From assembly GCA_934647195.1 (NCBI GenBank), contig CAKUFD010000009.1:1-64000 (forward strand): DNA of 64,000 nucleotides, given 5' to 3'. Source of the stretch: an uncultured Collinsella sp. (GTDB lineage: Bacteria; Actinomycetota; Coriobacteriia; Coriobacteriales; Coriobacteriaceae). Below the pieces are notes generated by a model that saw only the letters and a program-made list of their open reading frames with translations, made no database searches and was not told the DNA's origin. The translations under genes were made by a program, and so were the position numbers. Within the stretch, counting starts at the first letter, position 1; each line of letters starts with the position of its first letter. Shown here one piece after another: positions 50,898-60,507 of this stretch.

Positions 50898-51749
50898 GTG
50901 GAAACGCCGATTTCCGAACAAGATATCGAGTACGCCGAGACGTATCTGGCGGCGGGCGACATTTCGACGGCATCGCAGATGCTCGAGCGCTATCTGGAGC
51001 TTGTCGAGGAGTACATTGCCGAGGAGTGCCAGGCAACGGACGAGGTGCAGTACTTTAGCTTCCAGGACTCCTTTGAGCGCCTGTGCTATGCGCGCGTCGA
51101 GCATGACCCGCGTCGTATCGTTGCGGCGCCCGCTCCGTTTGATCGTCTGTATTCCGATGTCGCGTACGTGTGCATTCAGCAGCAGGATTACGAGCGCGCA
51201 CGCGATGCGCTTATCCAGGCGGTGCGATGGAACCCCATGAACTGCAAGTATCGTCTTGATCTGGCGGAGATTTTCCGTGCCCTGGGCGATATCCAGGAGT
51301 GGGCGGCGCTTTCCAATTCCGTGCTCGAGCGCGCGTCCGACGGCCGCGTTGCCGCGCGTGCCTATTCCAATCTGGGCCAGCTTTTTATCGATCAAGACAA
51401 TGCCGTTGCCGCCTCCGGCTGCGCGCGCTTGGCTGTGCGCCTGGCTCCTGCCGATGCACGCACGGTGGCGCTGATGGACCGCCTTGCCAAAGAACATCCC
51501 GAGGTTGCCAAGGATTCCGACGACCACGTGTTGGGCGAGCTCTCGATCCAAGGCATTCCTACGAGCCCGTCTGCCGATGTTGCCATCTGCCTGCTCATCT
51601 GCGCGTCTGACGCTGCTGCAGCAGGTGACCGTGCCCTGGCTGCCGAGTACACGGCGCGCGCAAACGGGCTTATTGGCAAGGAGGCTTGTTCCGCGTTGAT
51701 CAAGATGATCCGCGAGGCGGATAACGAGGGTGGCGCCGATGCCCAGTAA
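50898..51749 (+). CDS. TPR-containing protein between rnr and smpB
   Basis: A 283-residue soluble protein made of degenerate TPR helices (DVAYVCIQQQDYERARDALIQA, RAYSNLGQLFIDQDNAVAASGC). GTG at 50898 follows CAGGAGG, and the last 11 bases overlap the smpB start, so the two are translationally coupled. It may act as an adaptor for the RNase R-SmpB quality-control pair. Function not established. Confidence 0.8.
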   Translation: METPISEQDIEYAETYLAAGDISTASQMLERYLELVEEYIAEECQATDEVQYFSFQDSFERLCYARVEHDPRRIVAAPAPFDRLYSDVAYVCIQQQDYERARDALIQAVRWNPMNCKYRLDLAEIFRALGDIQEWAALSNSVLERASDGRVAARAYSNLGQLFIDQDNAVAASGCARLAVRLAPADARTVALMDRLAKEHPEVAKDSDDHVLGELSIQGIPTSPSADVAICLLICASDAAAAGDRALAAEYTARANGLIGKEACSALIKMIREADNEGGADAQ

Positions 51750-52212
51750 GAAGGAGCACAAGCTCATCTCAAAAAACCGCTCGGCGCATCATGAGTACTT
51801 TATCGACGAGACCATCGAGTGCGGCGTCGAGCTTGCCGGTGCCGAGGTGAAGAGCATCCGCGAGCGCGCCTGTCAGATCACGGACACCTTTGCGATTATC
51901 CGCGGGGGAGAGTGCTGGCTTGTGGGCCTGCACATCCATCCGTACAGTAACGGTGGCGTGTGGAACCGCGACCCCGATCGTCGCAAGAAGCTCTTGCTTC
52001 ATCGCAAGGAGATTGACTATTTGGATGGCAAGCTGCGCAATCGCGGCTATGCGCTTGTTCCGTTGGAGCTGTATTTTAACGATTCGGGCCGCGTGAAGCT
52101 GCTGCTTGGTTTGGGGCGCGGAAAGAAGCTCTACGACAAGCGCGAAGATATGGCCAAGCGCGATGTGCAGCGAGAGATCGACCGAGCTCTCAAAACACGC
52201 CTGCGGGGCTGA
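51739..52212 (+). CDS. smpB: SsrA-binding protein SmpB
   Basis: A 157-residue tmRNA partner that brings SsrA to stalled ribosomes. Core motifs are KLISKNRSAHHEYFIDETIECGVELAG-type N terminus, VKSIRERACQITDTF, HIHPYSNGG and GRGKKLYDKRED. The ATG at 51739 was chosen with GAGGGTGG upstream; an earlier GTG adds three residues. The basic C-terminal tail (RALKTRLRG) is present. The tmRNA gene itself is not in the window. Confidence 0.97.
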   Translation: MPSKKEHKLISKNRSAHHEYFIDETIECGVELAGAEVKSIRERACQITDTFAIIRGGECWLVGLHIHPYSNGGVWNRDPDRRKKLLLHRKEIDYLDGKLRNRGYALVPLELYFNDSGRVKLLLGLGRGKKLYDKREDMAKRDVQREIDRALKTRLRG

Positions 52213-52334
52213 GGTGCCGCATCTCGGCGCTCAATCGTCGGGCGCCGCACGCTAGGCACGGTACCCTCCTCTTTCGCGGCAACCTGCGGCATCCCTGCCG
52301 CACGGGAGGCGGACGGAATAGCGACTTCAATGAT

Positions 52335-52362
52335 GGCTTCCTTCGGGAGGCCGTTTCTTTTT
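52335..52362 (+). terminator. Terminator after smpB
   Basis: GGCTTCC pairs with GGAGGCC around a stable TTCG tetraloop and is followed by GTTTCTTTTT. Confidence 0.8.
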
Positions 52363-52383
52363 GCTTAATTGGCATAAAATGGC

Positions 52384-52411
52384 TTGTATTTAATAAATAG
52401 GAACTTATACT
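52384..52411 (+). promoter_or_regulatory. Promoter of the rubredoxin gene
   Basis: TTGTAT and TATACT are separated by 16 bases in an AT-rich stretch, 37 bases before the rubredoxin ATG. This is one of the best sigma-70-type matches in the window. Confidence 0.7.
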
Positions 52412-52447
52412 ATTAATAAGTGCACAGCCTGTTCTAGGGAGGACATC

Positions 52448-52591
52448 ATGGCTGAAGAGAAGAAGACCTATAAGTTTGTCTGCACCGTTTGTGGCTACGA
52501 GGTCGAGGTCGATACGCCTGAGCTGCCGGAGGATTACGTTTGCCCGGTATGCGGCGTGGGTCCCGATCAGTTTGAGCGCGTCGACGACTAG
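52448..52591 (+). CDS. Rubredoxin-like protein
   Basis: A 47-residue iron protein, too short for most ORF listings. Two CxxC pairs bind one Fe: [11 protein letters not shown] and [14 protein letters not shown], at the family spacing. It is slightly shorter than classical rubredoxins (50-54). ATG at 52448 follows GGGAGGAC. Monocistronic, with promoter and terminator both visible. In anaerobes it commonly serves oxidative-stress electron transfer (rubrerythrin, superoxide reductase), but its partner here is unknown. Confidence 0.95.
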   Translation: MAEEKKTYKFVCTVCGYEVEVDTPELPEDYVCPVCGVGPDQFERVDD

Positions 52592-52618
52592 CGTGCGCTA
52601 GACACATAAACGCTTCCC

Positions 52619-52663
52619 AACGCGGGGCGAGGCCATGGGGTCTCGCCCCGCGTTCGTTTTTTT
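52619..52663 (+). terminator. Terminator of the rubredoxin gene
   Basis: AACGCGGGGCGAG pairs with CTCGCCCCGCGTT (13 bp, perfect) and is followed by CGTTTTTTT. Confidence 0.92.
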
Positions 52664-52798
52664 CGTACGCGTTACGCATATGTTTCGAAACAGTGGGGAA
52701 ACACGTCCGTAAACCCATCGCCGTAGTATGGAGCCCTCATGCACCACGTGAATGCTGTGTGTGCGTGAATGAGCTAGAAGCTATCGGGGAGGTAAACG

Positions 52799-55700
52799 AT
52801 GCAGGAGCAGGGAAAACCCGCTGACCAGCACCATCAGGGACTGTATCGTCCTGAGTTTGAACACGACGCGTGCGGCATTGGCGCGCTCGCTAATCTTCAT
52901 GGACAAAAGAGCCATCAGATTTTGGATGATGCTCTTTCGGTACTCGTTAATTTGGAGCACCGTGGCGGCACGGGCCTGGAGAAGAACACCGGCGACGGCG
53001 CCGGCATCCTCTTCCAGGTGCCGCATCATTTTTTCCGCAAAGAGGCGCAGAAGTGCGGTCAGATCCTGCCCGCTGAGGGCGATTACGGCGTGGCCATGCT
53101 CTTCTTCCCGCAGGATGAGCGCGGCGTTGAGGATGCGCGTCGCGTCTTTGAGGAGGGCTGCGCCGAGGCTGGCGTGCCCCTGCTGTTCTGGCGTCGCGTT
53201 CCGGTGGACCCGCACGATCTGGGCGAGACGGCGCGTGCCTGCATGCCCACGATCCTGCAGGCATTCCTGGGCCGCCCCGAAGGCGTTGAGGCCGGCGACG
53301 ATTTCGAGCGCCGTCTGTACGTTTGCCGACGCACGATCGAGAAGCGCGCCGACGCTGAGTTTTCCCTGAAGGACAAGATCTTCTATGTGTGCTCCATGAG
53401 CTCACGTACCGTGGTCTACAAGGGCATGCTCGTAGCCACGCAGATGCGCCGCTTCTTTATCGACCTCAACGACGCCGCCGTCAAGACGGCGGTGGCGCTC
53501 GTCCACTCCCGCTATTCCACCAACACCACGCCCAGCTGGGAGCGCGCACACCCCAACCGCTACATCATCCACAACGGCGAGATCAACACCCTCAAGGGTA
53601 ATGTCAACTGGATTCGCGCGCGCGAACCGAACCTTTACTCGCCGGTGCTCCAGCACGACCTTGAGCGCGTGCTGCCCATCATCAACCGCGAGGGCTCGGA
53701 CTCCGCCATTCTCGATAACGTCCTGGAGTTCCTGGTTATGAACGGTCGCCCCCTCACGCGCGCCGTCTCCCTGCTGTTGCCTGAGCCTTGGGACCACAAC
53801 ACGAATCTTTCCGAGGCGCGCCGTGCCTACGACGCCTACCAGTCCATGCTTATGGAGCCCTGGGACGGTCCTGCTGCCATTGCCTTTACCGACGGCCGTA
53901 CCCTGGGCGCCGCTCTCGACCGCAACGGCCTGCGCCCGGCTCGTTACTATGTGACGCGCGACGACCGCTTCCTGCTTTCCTCCGAGGTGGGCACGATCGA
54001 GATCGACCCGGCAAATGTTCTGACCGCCGGTTGCCTAGGCCCAGGCGAGATGCTCGAGGTCGATTTTGCGCAGGGCCGCGTGAAGTACAACGATGAGATT
54101 CGTCGTGCCCTTGCCATGCAAAAGCCCTATCGCGACTGGATCGCCGACGAGACGCTTGATGTCGATGACCTCGATGCGGCCAAGACCGAGGCTCCGTGTG
54201 AGGATGCCAATGTTCCCGAGGTCGTGCGCATGGCCCGTCTGGGCTATCACTGGGATGACGTCGACGAGGTCGTGCGCCCCATGGCGCAGGCGGGCAAGGT
54301 GCCCCTGGCCTCCATGGGTATCGACGCTCCGCTTGCGGTACTCTCCAAGAAGAACCGCTCGTTCTTCGATTACTTCTATCAGCTGTTCGCGCAGGTTACG
54401 AACCCGCCGATCGACGCGCTGCGCGAGAGCTTCGTGACCTCCACCAAGCTGTACCTGGGCAACCACGGTAACCTGCTTGAGGATTCCCGTGCTGCTTGCC
54501 AGCTGGTGCGCCTGCCGCGTCCGCTGCTGGACAAAAAACAGTTCGAGGCTATCTGCGCCATCGACCGTGTGGGCTTCAAGACCGCCCGCTTCCGTGCTGT
54601 CTACCAGCGCGACGATGCTCCCGGAGCCCTAGCTCGCGCGCTCGACAAGCTGGCGCAAGACGTCGAGGCCGCCGTGCGCGACGGCGTGAACATCGTGGTG
54701 CTCTCCGACCGCGCCGCTGCGGGCGAGGTGCCCATCCCGTCGCTTTTGGCCACGGGCGCCGTGCACAACCATCTGATCCGTGCCGGCGTGCGCACCTTTG
54801 CGGACCTTGTGGTCGAGACGGGCGACGCCCTGTGCGCACACGACTTCGCAACTCTGGTGGGTTACTCCGCAAGCGGCATCTACCCCTATATGGCGCACGA
54901 TTGCATCCGCGACCTTGCATCCCGTGGGGACCTGGATGTCTCTGCCGAGGAGGGCATCGCCAACTACAATCGCGCCGTGACGGCGGGTATCGTCTCTATC
55001 ATGTCCAAGATGGGCATCTCCACGGTGCAGAGCTATCACTCTGCGCAGATCTTCGAGGCTGTGGGCTTTGATGATGCGTTTGTCGAGCGCTATTTTGCCG
55101 GCACCGTCTCGCGCGTGGGCGGTATGGGCGTAGATGACGTCGAGCGCGAGGAGAACAAGCGCTACGACGATGCGCTCGCTATCTTGAAGACCGCGGCTCC
55201 CGATCAGCTGCCCACCCTTGGCCTCACCAAGTGGCGTCCCGTGGTGGGCGAGGACCATCTTATCGACCCGCAGACCATCTACCTGCTGCAGCGCGCTTGC
55301 CAGCAGGGCGATTTCGACCTGTTCCAGGAGTACAGCGTGCACGTGCACCGTCCCGGTCGCGCCGTTCGCCTGCGCGATTTGCTCGACTTCGACGCATCCG
55401 GCCGCACGCCGGTGGCGATCGACGAGGTGGAAAGCGCTCGCGATATCGTGCGCCGCTTTAACACCGGCGCCATGAGCTACGGCTCCATCAGCCAGGAGGC
55501 GCACGAGTGCATGGCCATCGCCATGAACCGCCTGCATGGTCGCTCCAACTCCGGCGAGGGCGGCGAGGACCCGCGTCGCGAGACGCCGCTGCCCAATGGC
55601 GACTCCAAGAACTCCGCCATCAAGCAGATCGCTTCTGCGCGCTTTGGCGTAACGAGCCGCTACCTGTGCTCGGCCATCGAGATTCAGATCAAGATGGCTC

Positions 55701-57481
55701 AGGGCGCCAAGCCCGGCGAGGGCGGCCACCTGCCTGGCAAGAAGGTGTACCCCTGGATCGCCGAGGTGCGCCAGTCCACGCCTGGCATCGGTCTCATCTC
55801 GCCTCCGCCTCACCACGACATCTACTCCATCGAGGACCTGGCCGAGCTCATCTTCGACCTCAAGAACGCCAACCCCGGTGCTCGCGTGTCGGTCAAGCTT
55901 TGCTCCGAGGCGGGCGTCGGCACCATCGCCACGGGCGTTGCCAAGGGTGCTGCCAACAAGATCTTGATCTCTGGCCATAACGGCGGCACGGGCGCCGCCC
56001 CGCGCGATTCCATCTGGCATGCTGGCCTGCCGCTCGAGCTTGGCCTTGCCGAGGCCCAGCAGACCCTGCTGCAAAACGGTCTGCGCTCCCGCGTGGTGCT
56101 CGAGGCCGACGGCAAGCTCATGGACGGCACCGACGTTGCCGTGGCGTGTCTGCTGGGTGCCGAGGAGTTTGGCTTTGCCACCATGCCGCTCATCACCATG
56201 GGCTGCCTCATGCAGCGCGACTGCCAGCAGGACACCTGCCCCGCCGGCATCGCCACCCAAAACTGCCGCCTGCGCGGCGGCTTCCGCGGCAAGCCCGAGT
56301 ACGTTGAGAACTTCATGCTGTTCGTGGCCGAGCAGATGCGCGAGGTCATGGCTCGCCTGGGCTTCCGCGCCGTCGAGGAGATGGTGGGCCACCCCGAGTG
56401 CCTGCGTCAGGTTGAGGTCGAGGGCAACTGGAAGGCGAACCTGCTGGACCTCTCTGCGCTGCTCGCTCCGGGCGAGTGCACTTTTGGCGCTCATATCGAG
56501 GGTGCTGACGGTAAGCACTACCTGCCCCAGATGGCTGCCGATTCCGGCCTTGAGCGCGCGCTTGACTCCACGCTCTTCGTGCCGCTTACGGCCGACGCCC
56601 GCCGTCATCTGCGTCCGGTGCACTTCCGCGCCGATATCGCCAACGTCAACCGCTGCGTGGGCACCATCCTGGGCAGCGAGGTGACGCGTGCCCATCCCGA
56701 GGGCCTGCCGGAGGGCTCCATTACCATCGACTGCGATGGCTCTGCCGGTCAGAGCTTTGGCGCCTTTTTGCCCGCAGGCATCACGCTCAACGTGCGCGGC
56801 GACGCCAACGACTACTTTGGCAAGGGCCTTTCGGGCGGTATCGTCTCGGTGCGCCCCAACGAGAACGCGACGTATAAGTTTGACGAGAACATCATCGTGG
56901 GCAACGTTGCCTTCTTTGGTGCCACCTCGGGCCGCGGCTTTATCAACGGCCTTGCCGCCCAGCGTTTTGCCGTGCGCAACTCCGGTGCCACCGTGGTGGT
57001 AGAGGGCTGCGGCAACCACGGCTGCGAGTACATGACGGGCGGATGCGCCCTGGTGCTTGGCGAGGTTGGCCAAAACTTCGCCGCGGGCATGACCGGCGGC
57101 GTGGCCTACGTCTTTGACGAGTACGGCACGCTGGCTTCTCGCTGCAACCAGGAGAGCGTGGAGCTCAAGGCTCCGACCGATGCCGAACTCGAGCAGATCC
57201 GCTCGCTCATCGAGGAGCACGTGCGCTACACGGCAAGCCCGCGTGGCATCAAGCTGCTGTATCGCTTTGTTGTCCTTTCGCGCCACTTTGTGAAGGTCAT
57301 CCCCACCGAGTACGAGCGTGTCTTGCAGATCGTGGCCGAGGCTGAGCGCTCGGGCAAGACTCATGAGCAGGCCGAGGAGCTTGCGTTCGAGATCGTAACG
57401 CGCGGTGCTGCAGCGCCCGCGCCCGCAACCGCACCCGCTGCATGCCCCGCATGCGCTATGAACCAGAAGGAGGGACGCTAG
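52799..57481 (+). CDS. gltB: Glutamate synthase large subunit
   Basis: A 1560-residue enzyme making two glutamates from glutamine and 2-oxoglutarate. The N-terminal nucleophile is Cys25 in HDACGIG, which must be exposed by removal of a 24-residue propeptide. The glutaminase domain is followed by a central domain, the FMN-binding synthase domain (GEGGEDPRRE, ASARFGVTSRYL) and the GXGXG repeat domain. The 3Fe-4S cysteines are C1136, C1142 and C1147. ATG follows GGAGG. It forms an operon with gltD, three bases downstream. Confidence 0.97.
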   Translation: MQEQGKPADQHHQGLYRPEFEHDACGIGALANLHGQKSHQILDDALSVLVNLEHRGGTGLEKNTGDGAGILFQVPHHFFRKEAQKCGQILPAEGDYGVAMLFFPQDERGVEDARRVFEEGCAEAGVPLLFWRRVPVDPHDLGETARACMPTILQAFLGRPEGVEAGDDFERRLYVCRRTIEKRADAEFSLKDKIFYVCSMSSRTVVYKGMLVATQMRRFFIDLNDAAVKTAVALVHSRYSTNTTPSWERAHPNRYIIHNGEINTLKGNVNWIRAREPNLYSPVLQHDLERVLPIINREGSDSAILDNVLEFLVMNGRPLTRAVSLLLPEPWDHNTNLSEARRAYDAYQSMLMEPWDGPAAIAFTDGRTLGAALDRNGLRPARYYVTRDDRFLLSSEVGTIEIDPANVLTAGCLGPGEMLEVDFAQGRVKYNDEIRRALAMQKPYRDWIADETLDVDDLDAAKTEAPCEDANVPEVVRMARLGYHWDDVDEVVRPMAQAGKVPLASMGIDAPLAVLSKKNRSFFDYFYQLFAQVTNPPIDALRESFVTSTKLYLGNHGNLLEDSRAACQLVRLPRPLLDKKQFEAICAIDRVGFKTARFRAVYQRDDAPGALARALDKLAQDVEAAVRDGVNIVVLSDRAAAGEVPIPSLLATGAVHNHLIRAGVRTFADLVVETGDALCAHDFATLVGYSASGIYPYMAHDCIRDLASRGDLDVSAEEGIANYNRAVTAGIVSIMSKMGISTVQSYHSAQIFEAVGFDDAFVERYFAGTVSRVGGMGVDDVEREENKRYDDALAILKTAAPDQLPTLGLTKWRPVVGEDHLIDPQTIYLLQRACQQGDFDLFQEYSVHVHRPGRAVRLRDLLDFDASGRTPVAIDEVESARDIVRRFNTGAMSYGSISQEAHECMAIAMNRLHGRSNSGEGGEDPRRETPLPNGDSKNSAIKQIASARFGVTSRYLCSAIEIQIKMAQGAKPGEGGHLPGKKVYPWIAEVRQSTPGIGLISPPPHHDIYSIEDLAELIFDLKNANPGARVSVKLCSEAGVGTIATGVAKGAANKILISGHNGGTGAAPRDSIWHAGLPLELGLAEAQQTLLQNGLRSRVVLEADGKLMDGTDVAVACLLGAEEFGFATMPLITMGCLMQRDCQQDTCPAGIATQNCRLRGGFRGKPEYVENFMLFVAEQMREVMARLGFRAVEEMVGHPECLRQVEVEGNWKANLLDLSALLAPGECTFGAHIEGADGKHYLPQMAADSGLERALDSTLFVPLTADARRHLRPVHFRADIANVNRCVGTILGSEVTRAHPEGLPEGSITIDCDGSAGQSFGAFLPAGITLNVRGDANDYFGKGLSGGIVSVRPNENATYKFDENIIVGNVAFFGATSGRGFINGLAAQRFAVRNSGATVVVEGCGNHGCEYMTGGCALVLGEVGQNFAAGMTGGVAYVFDEYGTLASRCNQESVELKAPTDAELEQIRSLIEEHVRYTASPRGIKLLYRFVVLSRHFVKVIPTEYERVLQIVAEAERSGKTHEQAEELAFEIVTRGAAAPAPATAPAACPACAMNQKEGR

Positions 57482-57483
57482 TC

Positions 57484-58956
57484 ATGGGTAAGCCAGGAGC
57501 GTTTCTTGAGCATGATCGCGCAACCCATACGCTGCGTCCGGTGAACGAGCGCGTGCGCGATTTCGATGAGCTGTATGTTGAGCTGGATGACGAGGCGCGT
57601 CGTATCCAGGCGAGCCGCTGCATGATGTGCGGTGTGGCCTTTTGCCAGATGGGAGCCTCGTTTGGCAAGGCGCGTCCTTCGGGCTGCCCGCTGCACAACC
57701 TGATCCCCGAGTGGAATGAGCTGGTGTACCGCGGACGCTGGGAAGAAGCCGCCGAGCGTCTGGCGCTCACAAGCTCGCTGCCGGAGTTTACGAGCCGCGT
57801 GTGCCCGGCCCTGTGCGAGGCTGCTTGCAACTTGGGTTCGGTTGACGGCGAGCCCACGACCATCCACGACAACGAGCGCGCCATCTCCGATCACGAGTGG
57901 GCGACGGGTGGCCCGCGCCGCTTTGAGCCTGCGGGCGAGGATGCCCCGCTTGTCTCGGTGATTGGCTCCGGCCCCGCCGGCTTGGCGGCGGCATGGGAGC
58001 TTGCCCGCCGCGGTGCTCGCGTGCGCGTGGTCGAGCGCGACGACCGCCCCGGCGGCCTGCTTATGTACGGCATCCCCAACATGAAGCTCGAGAAGGATAT
58101 CGTGACGCGCCGTTGCGACCTTATGGAAGAGCTGGGTATCGAGTTTGCTTGCAGTACCGATGCCACCGACCCCGCGGTGGCCAAGGAACTCCTTGAGACG
58201 AGCGACGCCGTGGTCGTCGCTGCGGGTGCCCGCGCCGCGCGTGGCCTTGGTGCCCAAAACATCGACGCCCCCGGCGTGGTCTATGCGGTCGATTACCTCA
58301 CCGCATCCACCAAGGCCGTCCTTGATGGGGGAGAGCCTGCCGTGAGCGCCAAGGGCCTCGACGTCATCGTCATCGGCGGCGGCGACACGGGCAACGACTG
58401 CGTGGGCACGGCCGTGCGCCAAGGTGCCAAGAGCGTGCGCCAGTTTGAGTTCTTGCCCGCCGCGCCCGACAAGCCGCTTCCCAACAACGCGTGGCCGGAG
58501 TGGCCCAACGTTAAGAAGACCGATTACGGCCAGCAGGAGGCCATCGCCCTCATGGGCGGCGAGATGCGCGAATGGGCGATCGATACGCTTGAGGTCGAGC
58601 TTGATAAGGCGGGTGCTGCGCGTGCCCTGCGCGTGGTCGATCTGGACTGGAGCCATGGCAAGCCTGAGCGTCTGGACGATACGGAGCGCGAGTATCCCGC
58701 ACAGCTCGTTCTCATCGCCTGTGGTTTTACCGGCCCCGAGCACGATGTCTTCGATGCTCTGAACGTCCAGATGGCAACCGAGGGACGCCCCCTGCCCGTG
58801 ACCGACCCCGCAGGTCACCAGGCCTGCCGCACGGCCGATGCGACCACTCCCGTCTACGTAGCAGGCGACGCCCGCACCGGCAGCTCTCTTGTGGTCAACG
58901 CAATTGCCGACGCCATGGCCTGCGCCACCGAGGTAGCCACCCACCTCTCCCTCTAA
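57484..58956 (+). CDS. gltD: Glutamate synthase small subunit
   Basis: A 490-residue NADPH-dependent partner that delivers electrons to GltB. Two N-terminal 4Fe-4S cluster motifs are visible (SRCMMCGVAFCQM with SGCPLHNLIPEWN, and CPALCEAACNLG). The FAD site is VSVIGSGPAGLAAAWELARRGARV and the NADPH site is VIVIGGGDTGNDCVGTA. ATG at 57484 lies three bases past gltB; the longer upstream frame is gltB read out of phase. The pair assimilates ammonia with glutamine synthetase. Confidence 0.96.
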   Translation: MGKPGAFLEHDRATHTLRPVNERVRDFDELYVELDDEARRIQASRCMMCGVAFCQMGASFGKARPSGCPLHNLIPEWNELVYRGRWEEAAERLALTSSLPEFTSRVCPALCEAACNLGSVDGEPTTIHDNERAISDHEWATGGPRRFEPAGEDAPLVSVIGSGPAGLAAAWELARRGARVRVVERDDRPGGLLMYGIPNMKLEKDIVTRRCDLMEELGIEFACSTDATDPAVAKELLETSDAVVVAAGARAARGLGAQNIDAPGVVYAVDYLTASTKAVLDGGEPAVSAKGLDVIVIGGGDTGNDCVGTAVRQGAKSVRQFEFLPAAPDKPLPNNAWPEWPNVKKTDYGQQEAIALMGGEMREWAIDTLEVELDKAGAARALRVVDLDWSHGKPERLDDTEREYPAQLVLIACGFTGPEHDVFDALNVQMATEGRPLPVTDPAGHQACRTADATTPVYVAGDARTGSSLVVNAIADAMACATEVATHLSL

Positions 58957-58957
58957 C

Positions 58958-58990
58958 GTGACACCAAGTCGTCAGGTTTATTTTGTCACA
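58958..58990 (+). repeat. Direct repeat copy 1 (GTGACACCAAGTCGTC...TGTCACA)
   Basis: A 33-bp unit whose ends GTGACA and TGTCAC are inverted relative to each other. It begins two bases after the gltD stop. Copy 2 lies 98 bases on, with 31 of 33 bases the same. Confidence 0.85.
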
Positions 58991-59055
58991 TCCCCCAAAG
59001 ATGCAGGTCAGAAGGCCTATACCCCCCTGCCTGCATCTCTATCTCCCTCCCCAAT

Positions 59056-59088
59056 GTGACACCAAGTCGTCAGGTTTAATCTGTCACA
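59056..59088 (+). repeat. Direct repeat copy 2
   Basis: The second 33-bp copy differs from the first at two positions in the T-rich part. Between the copies lies a hairpin whose arms AGATGCAGG and CCTGCATCT enclose a C-rich loop. No gene is visible in 58957-59268. Confidence 0.85.
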
Positions 59089-59160
59089 TTTCGTCACTCG
59101 CGGCCCCAAACGACCGTTCACGGCCAGAGCGCAACGGCCCTTTGCCAGTAATAGTGCCAA

Positions 59161-59204
59161 CAAAAAGCCGCCCCGCAGGTTCCAAAGAACATGCGGGGCG
59201 GCTT
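59161..59204 (-). terminator. Terminator of serA
   Basis: On the minus strand AAGCCGCCCCGCA pairs with TGCGGGGCGGCTT (13 bp) and is followed by TTTTTG. It lies 65 bases past the serA stop. Confidence 0.88.
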
Positions 59205-59268
59205 GCGTTGCCTGTGTTATGTCGCGGCTAGAAAAGCGCAAAACCGCGCGGCGGCACTGCCAACGGAG

Positions 59269-60432
59269 CTACTTGATCACGCGCACGCGGTAGATCGCGG
59301 GGATCTGCTTTAGGGCCTCGATGGTCGTGGCATCCAGGTGCTCGTCGGTATCGAACATGGTGTAGGCGTTCTCGCCCGCGCTCTCGTTGACCATGCGCTG
59401 CACGTTGGCGTTGTCCTTGGCAAGGATGGCCGTAATCTGGCCGATCATGTTGGGCACGTTGGCGTGCAGGCAGGCAATGCGGCTTGCGGCGCGCGCCTTG
59501 CCCATGCTGCAGGCGGGATAATTAACGGAGTGGACGATATTGCCGTTTTCCAGGTAGTCCTTGAGCTCGGAGATGGCCATGTCGGCGCAATTGGCCTCGG
59601 CCTCGCCGGTACCGGCGCCCGAGTGCGTGGTGATGAACGTGTTGGGCATCTTGACCGTCTTGGGCGTGGCAAAGTCGCAGGAGAACCAGGAGAGCTTGCC
59701 CTCGCGCAGGGCGGCGTCGACGGCGTCCTCGTCGATGATGGTCTCGCGCGCGTAGTTGATGAGCACGGCGCCGGGAGCCAGCAGGTCAAGCTGCTCGGTC
59801 GAGATCATGCCGATGGTATCGGCCTTGCTGGGCACGTGGACCGTCAGGTAGTCGCAGCCGCGGCAAAGGTCCTCGAGGGTGCCCACGCGCTGAACGCTTT
59901 GGGAGAGTGCCCACGCGTGCTCGACGGAGATGAACGGGTCGTAGCCGTACACGTCCATACCCAGGTCCACGCAGGCGTTGGCCACCTTGGAGCCCACGTT
60001 GCCCAGGCCGATCACGCCAATGCGCTTACCCTTGAGCTCGCGGCCCACAAAGGCCTTCTTGGCTTTCTCGGCATTGACCAGGATGTTGGGGTCCTCGGCG
60101 TTGTCGCGCACCCACTGCATGGACTGCACCACGCCGCGGCTGGAAAGGATGAGGGCGGCAAGAACGATCTCTTTCACGGCATTGGCATTGGCACCGGGGG
60201 AGTTAAACACCACGACGCCGTGCTTGGCGTACTCTTCGACGGGGATATTATTCACGCCAGCGCCGCAGCGGGCGATAGCGCGAATGCCCTCGGGCAGCTC
60301 GTAGCCGTGCAGGTCGGTCGAGCGCATAAGGATGGCATCGGCATCCTCGGCCTTGTCAACAAATTCGTAGCCGTTACCAAATTCGACCGCGCCGTCTTTG
60401 GTGATGTCGTCGATGGTTTTGATTTTACGCAT
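59269..60432 (-). CDS. serA: D-3-phosphoglycerate dehydrogenase
   Basis: A 387-residue enzyme starting serine synthesis from 3-phosphoglycerate. The Rossmann motif is RIGVIGLGNVGSKVANACVD, Arg is in VLINYARETIID, and the catalytic His lies in ITTHSGAGTGEAE (the family usually reads TPHSGAS). The C terminus carries a short ACT domain (NVPNMIGQITAILAKDNANVQ) that likely senses serine. ATG at 60432 follows AAGGAG. It lies 75 bases after serC on the same strand; the two are probably one operon. Confidence 0.95.
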   Translation of the reverse strand: MRKIKTIDDITKDGAVEFGNGYEFVDKAEDADAILMRSTDLHGYELPEGIRAIARCGAGVNNIPVEEYAKHGVVVFNSPGANANAVKEIVLAALILSSRGVVQSMQWVRDNAEDPNILVNAEKAKKAFVGRELKGKRIGVIGLGNVGSKVANACVDLGMDVYGYDPFISVEHAWALSQSVQRVGTLEDLCRGCDYLTVHVPSKADTIGMISTEQLDLLAPGAVLINYARETIIDEDAVDAALREGKLSWFSCDFATPKTVKMPNTFITTHSGAGTGEAEANCADMAISELKDYLENGNIVHSVNYPACSMGKARAASRIACLHANVPNMIGQITAILAKDNANVQRMVNESAGENAYTMFDTDEHLDATTIEALKQIPAIYRVRVIK

Positions 60433-60507
60433 GGAAGTCTCCTTGTAAGGAATGTCGCGCGTGGCGGCAATGGTGATACAGCTGAGGTGGGCCCGCGTTA
60501 TCGCAGG

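Noticed and set aside
52213..52447. Search for tmRNA (ssrA) after smpB
   Set aside because: No tRNA-Ala-like ends or tag-coding ORF were found in the gap.
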